Shown here piece by piece: positions 1 to 7,750 of a DNA stretch of 33,548 nt; position 1 is the first letter of the stretch, and the number at the start of each line of letters is the position of its first letter. Location: NCBI RefSeq assembly GCF_900141865.1, contig NZ_FQYW01000027.1, positions 1 through 33,548 of the forward strand, written 5' to 3'. A program made the position numbers and the translations under genes. Under the pieces are notes generated by a model. The model had not been told where the DNA came from, searched no databases, and was given only the letters and a program-made list of their open reading frames with translations. This DNA is from Anaerovibrio lipolyticus DSM 3074. Its GTDB lineage: Bacteria > Bacillota > Negativicutes > Selenomonadales > Selenomonadaceae.

Positions 1-1
1 G

Positions 2-112
2 TTATGGATAGGCAGAACGAAGGAAGTGAGGACTCCCCTTGTTGGGATGATCCTGTTGGACATGAGAGGTGAGCTGCCATATAGGGATGGGTATTACATC
101 GAGGCCATTTAA
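2..112 (+). CDS. C-terminal end of an unidentified protein (partial)
   Basis: The second forward frame is open from the window edge to a TAA at 110-112 and encodes 36 residues. The tail is mixed hydrophobic and charged, ending in Y-Y-I-E-A-I, and looks like ordinary protein rather than random translation. No family is recognised and the start lies outside the window. Complementary segments also occur here (1-8 with 188-195, 11-16 with 162-167, 87-94 with 142-149), so a structured RNA is an alternative reading. Confidence 0.35.
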   Translation, partial: LWIGRTKEVRTPLVGMILLDMRGELPYRDGYYIEAI

Positions 113-510
113 AATAGTTTAGTGATGACGTTTTATTTGGTATACCCATTAACACTATATATCTGCCCTGTATGAGGTGAAGATCACTCCATAACCTTAG
201 CTTCATTCATTATGAGGACTCAAAGAAGTATTGATTTTACTGAAGAAAACACTTGACTATATGGAGAGTGAGTTAAAGTTAAAAAAGAGTCATTTTAAGA
301 TTGGAATTTGGATATTGTATTTACAGATGTATAAGAAATGTCAGCCAAGGTGATTGATTATGATGTATAATGCAGTTTCTGAATATAGAGAAATATATAG
401 AAAATTATTGCGTCCGTTTCTGCCAGAATGAAGGTGGGTATACACAATATAGGTGTGTGCTGATTTTCACAGGGCAGAGCGGGCGCTTTTGTATTGGAGG
501 CGCGAGGGGT
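113..510 (+). other. Gap with paired inverted segments and no convincing gene
   Basis: Between the partial gene and the first Cys-rich gene I see three nested complementary pairs whose right arms lie at 142-149, 162-167 and 188-195. A 28-codon frame from ATG 260 is possible but has no supporting similarity. The reading frame of the gene at 511 stays open upstream to 370, but the good ribosome site (GAGGGGT) sits directly before 511. Confidence 0.3.
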
Positions 511-717
511 ATGATGAAGACATTCAATGTAAAGACCCATTCTAGGTGTTGTGCATTTTGCAAATATTGGTATGATCCGGCAAACAGTGCCATAGCCCCA
601 AAGAATATTGTGGGCGGATTTTGGGAATTTGATGACAAGGTATGGAATGTCTGTAAAAATTTTGGAACAAAACAGCCCGCTGGGGGCAGTTGCCCGAAGT
701 ATGAGTGCAAGGTATAG
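511..717 (+). CDS. Small Cys-rich protein, probable metal binder
   Basis: This 68-residue protein has six cysteines, at positions 13, 14, 17, 48, 61 and 66. C14-x2-C17 and C61-x4-C66 are spaced like metal ligands, with an aromatic-rich middle (Y19-W20-Y21, F37-W38, W45). The ATG at 511 is chosen because GAGGGGT lies immediately upstream; the frame is open to 370 without a comparable signal. It starts a run of small Cys-containing genes with gaps of 12 and 20 bases. No signal peptide or membrane segment is visible. Function is unknown; zinc binding is inferred from cysteine spacing only. Confidence 0.55.
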   Translation: MMKTFNVKTHSRCCAFCKYWYDPANSAIAPKNIVGGFWEFDDKVWNVCKNFGTKQPAGGSCPKYECKV

Positions 718-729
718 GGGGGAACGATT

Positions 730-876
730 ATGGCTAATCCATTCATTGAATATATGTGTTCGCATTGTGGCGCTAAGAAAGTAATGCCGGCGGTGCGCGG
801 TAAACCACAGCCAGGAAGGTGCCCAAAACGTAAAAACGGAAAACCTCATGTATGGACGGTTAACAGAAGAATGTAG
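730..876 (+). CDS. Small zinc-ribbon-like protein (CxxCG...CP...HxW)
   Basis: This 48-residue basic protein is preceded by GGGGGGAACG. It has C10-x2-C13-G, then C31-P and a closing G-K-P-H-V-W. The same layout (CxxCG, a Gly/Pro-rich linker, a third Cys, then H-x-W) occurs in the products of 897-1064 and 7385-7588 and in a degraded copy near 2720-2822. Three Cys and one His would make a plausible C3H metal site. No function is known to me. It is transcribed with its neighbours, 12 bases after the previous stop. Confidence 0.55.
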   Translation: MANPFIEYMCSHCGAKKVMPAVRGKPQPGRCPKRKNGKPHVWTVNRRM

Positions 877-896
877 GGTGAGGGAGGTAATGGATT

Positions 897-1064
897 ATGA
901 GTATCGTAAAATGGGAAGGAATATGTAAATATTGTGGCAAGAGATCCGAAGTGAAAAGTATATCAGATACACAGGGGAGGCCAAACAGGGCTCCTACACC
1001 GCCATCGGGAAAATGTCCATCTAGCCCAGATGGTAAACATAAGCCACAGTGGGAAAGAGCATAA
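897..1064 (+). CDS. Small zinc-ribbon-like protein, second copy
   Basis: This 55-residue protein begins 20 bases after the previous gene, with GGGAGGTAATGG as ribosome site. C10-x2-C13-G is followed by a Pro-rich linker, C40-P, and a C-terminal H-K-P-Q-W. That is the family layout with the His-to-Trp distance stretched by two residues. It is a diverged paralogue of the 730-876 product. A C3H metal site is inferred; no known domain name can be assigned with confidence. Confidence 0.55.
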   Translation: MSIVKWEGICKYCGKRSEVKSISDTQGRPNRAPTPPSGKCPSSPDGKHKPQWERA

Positions 1065-1128
1065 ATTATATGGCCAGTAAGTTGGAATTTGTATTGTGAG
1101 TAAGCAACGGTTATGGGAGGGAGCGTTT

Positions 1129-1425
1129 ATGGCTATTATTAAAGTGACGCAGAAAGATTTGGATTTGATTCGGGTGGAAGCAGAAGATGTTACTACTCTT
1201 GATGATAAGTACTTTTTGATGGAAAAATTGCATAAATATATAGAAGTACTGGATGCCCAGGTGGATGCTTTGGATTATGATAACAGCGTGTCAGCCAAGG
1301 AAAGGGAGAAGCTGTTGAGTTTACAGAGGTATTCTCAGGAAATACGCCAGTTCATAATGGGCAGACCTATTGGGCCAAGGAGATTTGGTTTGTTTGTGGA
1401 GTATCCTGAAGGATATGAAGGGTAA
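1129..1425 (+). CDS. Hypothetical 98-residue helical protein
   Basis: This start is chosen because GGGAGGGAG lies seven bases before ATG 1129; a GTG at 1096 is in frame but has a weak site. The protein is acidic and predicted mostly helical in its first 70 residues, with heptad-like leucines. It ends in a short basic/aromatic tail rich in Gly and Pro (around residues 75-98). It contains no cysteine, unlike its neighbours. I do not recognise a family. Position and spacing suggest it belongs to the same forward transcription unit. Confidence 0.55.
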   Translation: MAIIKVTQKDLDLIRVEAEDVTTLDDKYFLMEKLHKYIEVLDAQVDALDYDNSVSAKEREKLLSLQRYSQEIRQFIMGRPIGPRRFGLFVEYPEGYEG

Positions 1426-1455
1426 AGTTTATTTTTTACGGGGAGGTTTATAAAA

Positions 1456-2121
1456 ATGGAAAATAACAATCCGGTTAAAATGGAAAATATGTCTACAGTA
1501 GTTGAAAATGCAGATATAGTAACGAATTATTTTGCTGATTCGGCCCAAGAGAACGAATCTTTACTTGATATATATGAAAAAAGTATAAAAGATGAGTTAA
1601 AAACTGTTATAAATCAACATTCAATATCTGGAATAGTGGCTGGAGTTTTACCAACTATGGGAATAGCTACTACGCTTAATTTGTTTGTATTATATAATCG
1701 ACTTTGCAAGAAAATAGACTTGCCCATAATGAATAATTTTGACAAATTGTTGGTTCCTGTAATGAATAGCATTAAGTTTGCGTTTTATAAAAATGCAATA
1801 TTGCTTGGAATTATTAAGATAGTTGTCACAGGTTTAGAGGGTACAGGTATAGGGTTACCAGTTGGTATCCTTGTAGGTGGATTTATGGGCTACAATTTTT
1901 CAAATAAAGCTGGAGCAGCCTTCGCAAATAAGATAAAGGATTTTGTTGATGATAATGGCACTTTAAAAACTATTGAGGTTCAACCTGATACTATATCTGT
2001 AGAGCAACTTGAAATATCGCAAACTAATACTGAACACCCCTTGGAAGGAAATTGGACTTGCGATTGTGGACAGGTTAATAGTGGTAATTTTTGCCAGAAC
2101 TGTGGCGCAAAAAAGAAATAA
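1456..2121 (+). CDS. Polytopic membrane protein with C-terminal zinc ribbon
   Basis: This 221-residue protein starts after GGGGAGGTTT. Residues 1-50 are acidic and soluble. Hydrophobic Gly-rich segments lie at about 57-80 and 113-147, separated by a basic loop, so two or three membrane passes are likely. The pattern resembles the hydrophobic region of DUF697-type proteins, but that is a guess. The last 25 residues form a rubredoxin-type ribbon with C202, C204, C213 and C216. A membrane protein bearing a cytoplasmic zinc ribbon, close to an AAA+ ATPase and Gly-zipper gene, may be a membrane-acting component of the island. Function is unknown. Confidence 0.65.
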   Translation: MENNNPVKMENMSTVVENADIVTNYFADSAQENESLLDIYEKSIKDELKTVINQHSISGIVAGVLPTMGIATTLNLFVLYNRLCKKIDLPIMNNFDKLLVPVMNSIKFAFYKNAILLGIIKIVVTGLEGTGIGLPVGILVGGFMGYNFSNKAGAAFANKIKDFVDDNGTLKTIEVQPDTISVEQLEISQTNTEHPLEGNWTCDCGQVNSGNFCQNCGAKKK

Positions 2122-2180
2122 AATTGTGTTTTCGTATGTATGTTAGAAAAAAGTGTGCAAAATATTGGAGGAATAAATAT

Positions 2181-2678
2181 ATGAAAGATATAAAAGCCGC
2201 AGAGAAATTATGTAGAAGAATATTCAAAGATTTTTATAAAAATAAGAGGATAAAGCACTCAGAACGAGTTGTGAAATTATGTGAAGATTATGCAAAAAAA
2301 TTAAATATTAAAGGAACTGATAGGGCGGTTTTAATTAAAGCTGCATGGTTACATGATGTAGGAAGAATTATTGATAAAGAAAAACATAATGAAGTAAAAA
2401 TTATAAAGAATGTTTTCAAAATATATAAATATGATGATAGTGATAAGGAGGATATCATAGAATTAATATCAAATCACAAAGGAAAATTCTGTCCTGCGAG
2501 ATTAAAGTTGAGAAGTGCCATTCTGCGAATATGTGACAAAATAGACAAATTAAATGTAGAAATGAAAAATTGTGAAGATAATTTGTCAGAGATAGATAAA
2601 GAATTGGAAGGTAAAAAATCAAGAAAAGATTTTGAGAAAATTACAAAAAAAATATTAAAAAATGTGGGAAATAATTGA
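2181..2678 (+). CDS. HD-domain metal-dependent phosphohydrolase
   Basis: The ATG at 2181 follows TTGGAGGAATAA; an upstream open frame from 2091 overlaps the previous gene and is less likely. The 165-residue product has the HD superfamily ligands: H26, H58-D59 in W-L-H-D-V-G, H99 in S-N-H-K, and D119 in I-C-D-K-I-D-K-L. These bind two metals in enzymes that cleave nucleotides or cyclic nucleotides. The substrate cannot be read from the sequence. The C-terminal third is Lys/Glu-rich and likely helical. In this accessory setting a nucleotide-signal role is possible but unproven. The coding sequence is unusually AT-rich compared with the genes to its right. Confidence 0.75.
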   Translation: MKDIKAAEKLCRRIFKDFYKNKRIKHSERVVKLCEDYAKKLNIKGTDRAVLIKAAWLHDVGRIIDKEKHNEVKIIKNVFKIYKYDDSDKEDIIELISNHKGKFCPARLKLRSAILRICDKIDKLNVEMKNCEDNLSEIDKELEGKKSRKDFEKITKKILKNVGNN

Positions 2679-2719
2679 ATAATAAAATGCAATTTACCCA
2701 TTAAAAATGTGGTAAGGAA

Positions 2720-2822
2720 ATGATTTTCCGTGAGTGAGGGCCAATAGATATCAACAAGTTCCCTAAACTAAAAAAAGAAAACAAGGGAAGTCTCATGTAC
2801 GGACAATTAGTATTTTTTCTGT
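2720..2822 (+). pseudogene. Decayed copy of the small HxW zinc-ribbon gene
   Basis: From ATG 2720, preceded by GGTAAGGAA, the reading meets an early stop and then G-P-I-D-I-N-K-F-P-K. A one-base frame change later gives G-K-S-H-V-R-T. This parallels the end of the 730-876 product (C-P-K ... G-K-P-H-V-W-T), with the third Cys replaced by Phe and Trp by Arg. The DNA near 2787-2800 also resembles that at 846-860. I read it as a dead paralogue; similarity was judged by eye. Confidence 0.35.
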
Positions 2823-2841
2823 TATGGGGTGGTGTTCTATT

Positions 2842-4248
2842 ATGGCAAGAAATTTAAAATTGCCGTTGGAAATGGCAGATGGTACCATGGTTCGAGCTAA
2901 TATTGAAGATTTGAGGAAGCACTTTGATATGCAAAGTGTTTTGGGTCATTTTATATCTGGAAAGCTTCAGAAGTGGCTGGAAAACAACTATTATGATGAA
3001 GAGGCTGAAAAAATAAGTGCTCTGGACAAAGATGATGAGGAGCTTAATAAAAAACTGTGTGCCATACTGGGCGTTGAGTATACGGAAATAGATAAGACTG
3101 ATATTGATAACCTGCAACGAATTAATGAGAAGAAGGCTATACTGCGTCAAGTAACCAGTGATACCACTGTAATTGATAATGCTGAATGGGTGGCATTTGA
3201 CCAAGAGGAACTGGTAGATTTGTTAGATGAAGATGTCACTACAATCTATTTGTATGGTGATAAATTTAGTATTCCTATACGGCGTAAGGATATGACCTAT
3301 ATTGGTGTCAACAATCCACAAATTTCTATTAATGCCAAGGAGTATAAGGAAATAGGGGATAATGATATCAAGTTTGTCAATGTGACTTTGCCAGAGCGCC
3401 TGCAACCAATACAAGCAAAAAATAAAACGGAATATAAATCCTTGGATTTCTTCGAGTGGATTAACCAGAAATATGGGGAAAAAGAGGCCAAGGCAGAGAA
3501 GCTTTATTTGGAAAATAAGTTTGAGGAATCTATAGAAATATTTAAGAACGAAGCTAAAAGTGGTAACCTGAGGGCATATTACTTTTTGGTTGATAACAAT
3601 ATCAATGCCTTTGGTTCACTTTATCGCGATAAAGAGTATGAAATTGAGTGCCGAAAAGAATGCTTAAAAAGTGATGATCCTACGGTAAAAGTGCAGGGAC
3701 TATATGTGTATCCCAAGGAAACTGGAGAGTTTGAAAATGAATTTAGTAAGATAAAAGATAATCTATTTAAACAGGCATTGGAAGGTGATCCGTTTGCTGC
3801 TTTTGAAGTATTATGCTTAAAATGGGACAACTATTATGAAGTACCTGAAGATATTATGGAAAAATGCAAGCATATTATTCTTTTACATAATCATTGTAAA
3901 GCTATCAATCGATTGGGTGTGTTGGCGGATGAAAATGGTAATCATGAAAAAGCTAACGAATATTATTTTATGGCTAGCAAAAAAGGATATCCTATGGGAC
4001 AGTATAACTTAGCTGTAAATTATGAAAACGGACAAGGTGTTGAAAAAGATTTAGCTACGGCATTCGAATTATATAAAGCTGCCGCTGAGAAAGGAATGAT
4101 AGATGCAATCTATAAAATTGGAATTTGCTATTATACAGGCTACATTGTAGGAAAGAATCATAATGAGGCCATTAAGTGGTTTAAAAGAGGTGCAGAAAAA
4201 AACATGTTTCGAGTCAAACTATGCTGGAAAATGCTACTGCTAGGGTAA
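2842..4248 (+). CDS. Sel1-repeat protein with an unrecognised N-terminal domain
   Basis: The start at ATG 2842 follows GGGGTGGTG. The 468-residue product has an N-terminal block of about 75 residues with the pattern L-P-L-E-M-x-D-G, then G-K-L-x-x-W-L-x-x-x-Y-Y-D-x-E-A and L-C-A-I-L-G-V. A charged linker follows. From about residue 350 there are Sel1-type TPR repeats (Y-N-L-A-x-x-Y-x-x-G-x-G-V-x-K-D then A-x-x-x-Y-K-A-A). Sel1 repeats usually mediate protein binding, so this may be a scaffold or sensor for the neighbouring ATPase. The last repeat ends abruptly in an atypical sequence that overlaps the next gene out of frame, which may mark a frameshift. Confidence 0.75.
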   Translation: MARNLKLPLEMADGTMVRANIEDLRKHFDMQSVLGHFISGKLQKWLENNYYDEEAEKISALDKDDEELNKKLCAILGVEYTEIDKTDIDNLQRINEKKAILRQVTSDTTVIDNAEWVAFDQEELVDLLDEDVTTIYLYGDKFSIPIRRKDMTYIGVNNPQISINAKEYKEIGDNDIKFVNVTLPERLQPIQAKNKTEYKSLDFFEWINQKYGEKEAKAEKLYLENKFEESIEIFKNEAKSGNLRAYYFLVDNNINAFGSLYRDKEYEIECRKECLKSDDPTVKVQGLYVYPKETGEFENEFSKIKDNLFKQALEGDPFAAFEVLCLKWDNYYEVPEDIMEKCKHIILLHNHCKAINRLGVLADENGNHEKANEYYFMASKKGYPMGQYNLAVNYENGQGVEKDLATAFELYKAAAEKGMIDAIYKIGICYYTGYIVGKNHNEAIKWFKRGAEKNMFRVKLCWKMLLLG

Positions 4249-4439
4249 ATAAATCTGCTAAAATAATGCAGATAAAACGCTCTAACAATGCTCGGGATAA
4301 GTCTATGGAAAAAGAAATGCACGAAATGCATGAACTGATGAGAGAGGCTCGAGAGGAACTTGAAGAGGCACAGAGACGGTTAAATGATCCTCTTAAAAGT
4401 CCTGCTGAAAGATTTTTTGATAATCTGTTTAGGTGGTAA
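4221..4439 (+). CDS. Small coiled-coil protein overlapping the Sel1 gene
   Basis: This 72-residue frame overlaps the last 28 bases of the Sel1 gene and has no good ribosome site before ATG 4221. It would depend on translational coupling, an internal ATG (4266 or 4305), or a frameshift from the Sel1 gene. Residues 24-52 are a strongly charged helix rich in Glu, Met and Arg with coiled-coil character, and the end is Phe/Trp-rich. It stops 21 bases before the ATPase. It may be an adaptor for the ATPase or the original C-terminus of the Sel1 protein. Confidence 0.5.
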   Translation: MLENATARVNKSAKIMQIKRSNNARDKSMEKEMHEMHELMREAREELEEAQRRLNDPLKSPAERFFDNLFRW

Positions 4440-4460
4440 AAGTAAAAAGATGGTGAGGAA

Positions 4461-5996
4461 ATGGATAATCTGGTAAACAAAATGTCTCTCTATATGGATG
4501 CGGGATTCCCAATAATATATATAGAAACTTTTGAAGAAGATAAAGTAAAGCAGATAGTACAGGAGGCTTCGGGGAATCGGGAAATACTAGAATGGAATGT
4601 TAGGGGATTATTCTATAACAAAACTGACGAAAAAAGGGAAGGCCTGTCTCTGATTGAAGCACTGAATAATTTTGCCGACAAGGATGCCATGGACAATGAA
4701 AAATTTGCCCAGCGGTTTAACCTTGAACGACGGATTTTATTGGTAAAGGATGCCTATGAGTTGTTGGATGATCCGAAAGTGGTTGCTCAGCTGAAGTTTC
4801 TGTCGGAAGAAATAGTTTCCGGTAACTTGAAAGATGCAAATATTGTTATTGTGTCTTCCCAACTAAAGGTACCCAAAAACCTAGAGCATTATATAACCAC
4901 ACTGCCGCTGGATATCATGGAAGTGGCGGATATAGAAGATGTTATTCGGAATTTTTGCGAAGAAGAGAATATAAGTGAGCCAATGGAAGATTTTTTAAAG
5001 GAGTTGGCCTTTGCCTTTAAGGGCTTGTCGGAGTTCGAAATAAAAAACATTCTGGCATTGGCGGTGACCAACGATGGGGTAATAGACCGGGCAGATTTGG
5101 TGCTTGTCCATGAACACAAACGACAGTTGGTACAAAAATCCGGCATTATGGAAATGGTGCAGGTAAAGGAGAAAATATCGGATATTGGCGGTTTGGAAAA
5201 TCTAAAGAAATGGCTGGAGTCCAAAGCCAGGGTATTTAAACATATCGACAGGGCCAAGGAATTTGGGGTGGATGTGCCAAAAGGGGTACTTATTGCCGGA
5301 TTGCCAGGATGCGGTAAGTCATTAAATGCCAAGGCGGCATCCTCCTTATTCGGTGTACCGTTGCTGCGTATGGATATGGGGCGGCTTATGGGAAAATATG
5401 TGGGGGAATCTGAGTCAAATATGCGTCGGGCAATACAACTGGTTGAGGCAATTTCACCTTGCGTATTATGGATTGATGAACTGGAAAAAGCCTTTGCCGG
5501 GATTAGTAGTGGCGGAGGTGGAAGTGAGGTCACTACCAGATTATTTGGTATCTTCTTGACCTGGATGCAGGAAAAGGAAGGCATGGCTTTTGTGGTGGCT
5601 ACCGCCAATAATATTTCTCATTTGCCACCGGAACTCCTTAGAAAAGGTCGTTTTGATGAGATTTTTTATGTTGGCTTGCCAACACCTATGGAACGGGCAA
5701 AAATATTCCAAATTCATATAAAAAAACGTAAACAGCCTGTAGACAGTATTGATATTCAAATGCTGGTAAAGGAGACCGAGGGCTATAGTGGAGCGGATAT
5801 TGAGGGCGTGGTTAAGGAAGCTGTTGAACAGGCATTTGTAGAACAGTTATCTAACATTAAACCTTCGCCAATTACAACTAAACATATATTGATGGCTATA
5901 AAAAATACGGCCTCATTGTCAAAGATTATGAAAGAAGAAATCGAAACAATGTCCAAGGAATATTCGGACAGACACTTTAAAAATGCTTCTTATTAA
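4461..5996 (+). CDS. Ycf46-like AAA+ ATPase
   Basis: This 511-residue protein follows GGTGAGGAA. The N-terminal half (1-230) resembles a degenerate ATPase-like domain with no P-loop. The C-terminal half is a classical AAA module: Walker A G-L-P-G-C-G-K-S at 280-287, pore-type loop G-K-Y-V-G-E at 311-316, Walker B V-L-W-I-D-E at 335-340, sensor A-T-A-N-N at 380-384, arginine-finger R394/R397, and Y-S-G-A-D near 441-445. This architecture matches the Ycf46/COG0464 group, predicted cytoplasmic remodelling ATPases. It lies between a small coiled-coil gene and a Gly-zipper gene in one direction, so it may load, unfold or gate one of those products. Confidence 0.85.
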   Translation: MDNLVNKMSLYMDAGFPIIYIETFEEDKVKQIVQEASGNREILEWNVRGLFYNKTDEKREGLSLIEALNNFADKDAMDNEKFAQRFNLERRILLVKDAYELLDDPKVVAQLKFLSEEIVSGNLKDANIVIVSSQLKVPKNLEHYITTLPLDIMEVADIEDVIRNFCEEENISEPMEDFLKELAFAFKGLSEFEIKNILALAVTNDGVIDRADLVLVHEHKRQLVQKSGIMEMVQVKEKISDIGGLENLKKWLESKARVFKHIDRAKEFGVDVPKGVLIAGLPGCGKSLNAKAASSLFGVPLLRMDMGRLMGKYVGESESNMRRAIQLVEAISPCVLWIDELEKAFAGISSGGGGSEVTTRLFGIFLTWMQEKEGMAFVVATANNISHLPPELLRKGRFDEIFYVGLPTPMERAKIFQIHIKKRKQPVDSIDIQMLVKETEGYSGADIEGVVKEAVEQAFVEQLSNIKPSPITTKHILMAIKNTASLSKIMKEEIETMSKEYSDRHFKNASY

Positions 5997-6017
5997 CCGT
6001 GACAGAGGGTGAAACTG

Positions 6018-7094
6018 ATGGAAAAAGAATTGAACCAGGAACAGGGAAATTTGCTTCAGGCCGTGGTAGAAAAATATGTTACTGGGGCCATGGGGGATAA
6101 CGCGAACTGGCTGGCAGACACTCTGGCGGAGGATTTGCCCGAAACTGGCAGTGGTAACCAAGAGGAAATAAAAAGCATCATTGAACAAGAAATAAATTCC
6201 TTCGATGGGGAAATGTCTTCTCTGAATGAAGCACTGCAAGATGGTGATACCAAAGCTGAATGGCTGGAAGGCCGCTTGAAGGAATCCTTGTCAGAATTAT
6301 CAGAAAAAGAATTTGGGAAGACGCTGTTCAAGGCAAATCAGGAAATTCATAAGCATAATGAAGAAGCTATCGTAACAATTGAAGGCGGCACGTTTAAGGA
6401 AGTGCATAATGAGGAAGCATCTGGTGAATATGACTGGACAAAAGAAGAAAGTAGGGGATTGATACGACAGCTTACAGATGAAATATCCGTTGGCTCTTTG
6501 GCTGGAGTAGTGGCTGGCGAGGGCTTTGCCATGGCAGAGGAATGTGGTGCCATAAGTGAAAATGTAGCCGGTCTGGCAGATGCTATCCGCAATGGTGATG
6601 ATAAGGAGGTAAAAAAAGCTGTTTCGGCGGCCTTGGTGGTGGGAGCGCAAAAGGGGTATTTGCCAATTTTTGATAAAGAAACCCCAGTAAGCACTTTGAC
6701 TGACATTGCCAGTGGAGGTGTGGAACAGGCAAAAGTAATGCTTCAGTACGCCGATGGAGATATAAGCGGTGCCCAGGCTTTGGATATGGCGGAAAATATA
6801 GCTACAGTGCAGGTGTCCAGAGGTTTTGCCAATGCCGGGGAAAAATTTGGTCGTCAAATAGGGCAGAAAATTGGCATGGCCATGGCAGCCTATGTTCCTT
6901 TCTTAGCTCCAGTAACCATAACAGTAGGAACTTATGTGGGGGCGGCTGTAGGAAAACTGGCTGGATCGACTATTGGAAGTACTATCTGCAAAGCAGCAAA
7001 ACACATTAAGGAAGTGGCCAAACCAGTGCTTCAAAAGGCATGGGATACTGTTAAAAATGTTGGCCAAAAACTTTTTGAATTCTTTTTTAACTGA
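6018..7094 (+). CDS. Large protein with C-terminal glycine-zipper hydrophobic segment
   Basis: ATG 6018 follows AGAGGGTGA; a GTG at 6009 overlaps that site. The 358-residue product is acidic and helical for its first 150 residues. Residues 157-260 are Ala/Gly-rich and soluble-looking. Residues 278-325 form a hydrophobic glycine zipper with G at near 4-residue spacing, typical of membrane-inserting toxins, phage tape measures and colicin-like pores. A basic amphipathic tail ends in four aromatic residues and Asn. I recognise no family. Following the AAA+ gene by 21 bases, it could be its client or a membrane-targeted effector. There is no signal peptide. Confidence 0.65.
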   Translation: MEKELNQEQGNLLQAVVEKYVTGAMGDNANWLADTLAEDLPETGSGNQEEIKSIIEQEINSFDGEMSSLNEALQDGDTKAEWLEGRLKESLSELSEKEFGKTLFKANQEIHKHNEEAIVTIEGGTFKEVHNEEASGEYDWTKEESRGLIRQLTDEISVGSLAGVVAGEGFAMAEECGAISENVAGLADAIRNGDDKEVKKAVSAALVVGAQKGYLPIFDKETPVSTLTDIASGGVEQAKVMLQYADGDISGAQALDMAENIATVQVSRGFANAGEKFGRQIGQKIGMAMAAYVPFLAPVTITVGTYVGAAVGKLAGSTIGSTICKAAKHIKEVAKPVLQKAWDTVKNVGQKLFEFFFN

Positions 7095-7124
7095 TGAAGT
7101 GATGCAATAAAACATTACTTCATC
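7093..7124 (+). terminator. Stem-loop after the Gly-zipper gene
   Basis: GATGAAGT at 7093-7100 pairs perfectly with ACTTCATC at 7117-7124, overlapping the stop codon region. There is no T-run, so it may be a weak or factor-dependent terminator or an mRNA 3' stabiliser closing the island operon. Confidence 0.4.
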
Positions 7125-7384
7125 CCGCTTGCAGGTACATCTGACGATGTTCTAATAGGTTTGTTTTATGAAGTTTAGTAGGGACTATGCCGGTTTTAAT
7201 GATATTTGATCTATATTAAATTCTTTTAAAAGCAACTGAATATTTACCCACCGGGTAAACAAAAACACATTCCATTGATGCTAAAATGAGACTAATCAAA
7301 AAGAGTTAGCTGTATTATCTGCTAACATGTAGGTATGGTTTGGTATCATTTTATGCAGACATTTAAAGAGGGAGTGTGACAAAC

Positions 7385-7588
7385 ATGAAGAAGAAAGTAA
7401 TTGCGTTGATAACGATCATTTCAATTCTTAGTATTGTTGCAGTGGCTTACGCTGCCAGACCTACTCTTTATCAATGCGACAAATGCGGTATGCAGGTTAC
7501 CACAACCACCAACGGGGGACCAAGTTCACTGGGCTGCGGTGGAAAGTTTAGTGAGCGGCATGTATGGAAAATTCTGAAAGTATATTGA
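7385..7588 (+). CDS. Exported small HxW zinc-ribbon-like protein
   Basis: GGGAGTGTGAC precedes ATG 7385; a GTG three codons earlier lacks a site. The 67-residue product starts with K-K-K and a hydrophobic core, ending in A-Y-A-A (residues 1-24), a clear Sec signal peptide. The mature part has C-x2-C-G, a Thr/Gly-rich linker, C, then H-V-W. This is the same layout as the small proteins at 730-876 and 897-1064, but exported. It is transcribed alone, 290 bases after the previous gene. A periplasmic or surface metal-binding role is inferred. Confidence 0.6.
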   Translation: MKKKVIALITIISILSIVAVAYAARPTLYQCDKCGMQVTTTTNGGPSSLGCGGKFSERHVWKILKVY

Positions 7589-7616
7589 TACAACGTAATA
7601 GAACCCTATGAGAAAT

Positions 7617-7651
7617 CCCGTCTGCTGGTTGCTTTTGAACCGTCAGACGGG
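7617..7651. repeat. CCCGTCTG hairpin, copy 1 of 2
   Basis: CCCGTCTG at 7617-7624 pairs with CAGACGGG at 7644-7651, with an inner GGTT/AACC pair. The same architecture recurs at 8748-8785. Copy 1 lacks a T-run on the forward strand, so it may be an mRNA-end hairpin or dispersed repeat rather than an efficient terminator. Confidence 0.5.
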
Positions 7652-7750
7652 AAAAGTCGTCTTTATAGTAAATGATAAGAGAAGTCTTCTTCATGATGGA
7701 TGGTAGGGGACCTGGATTTATAATATGTAGTTTGAAGGGGTGTAATCAAC

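Noticed and set aside
4889-5608. Long open frame on the minus strand
   Set aside because: It lies wholly within the AAA+ ATPase gene, is Ser/Ile-rich as expected of a shadow frame, and has no ribosome site.
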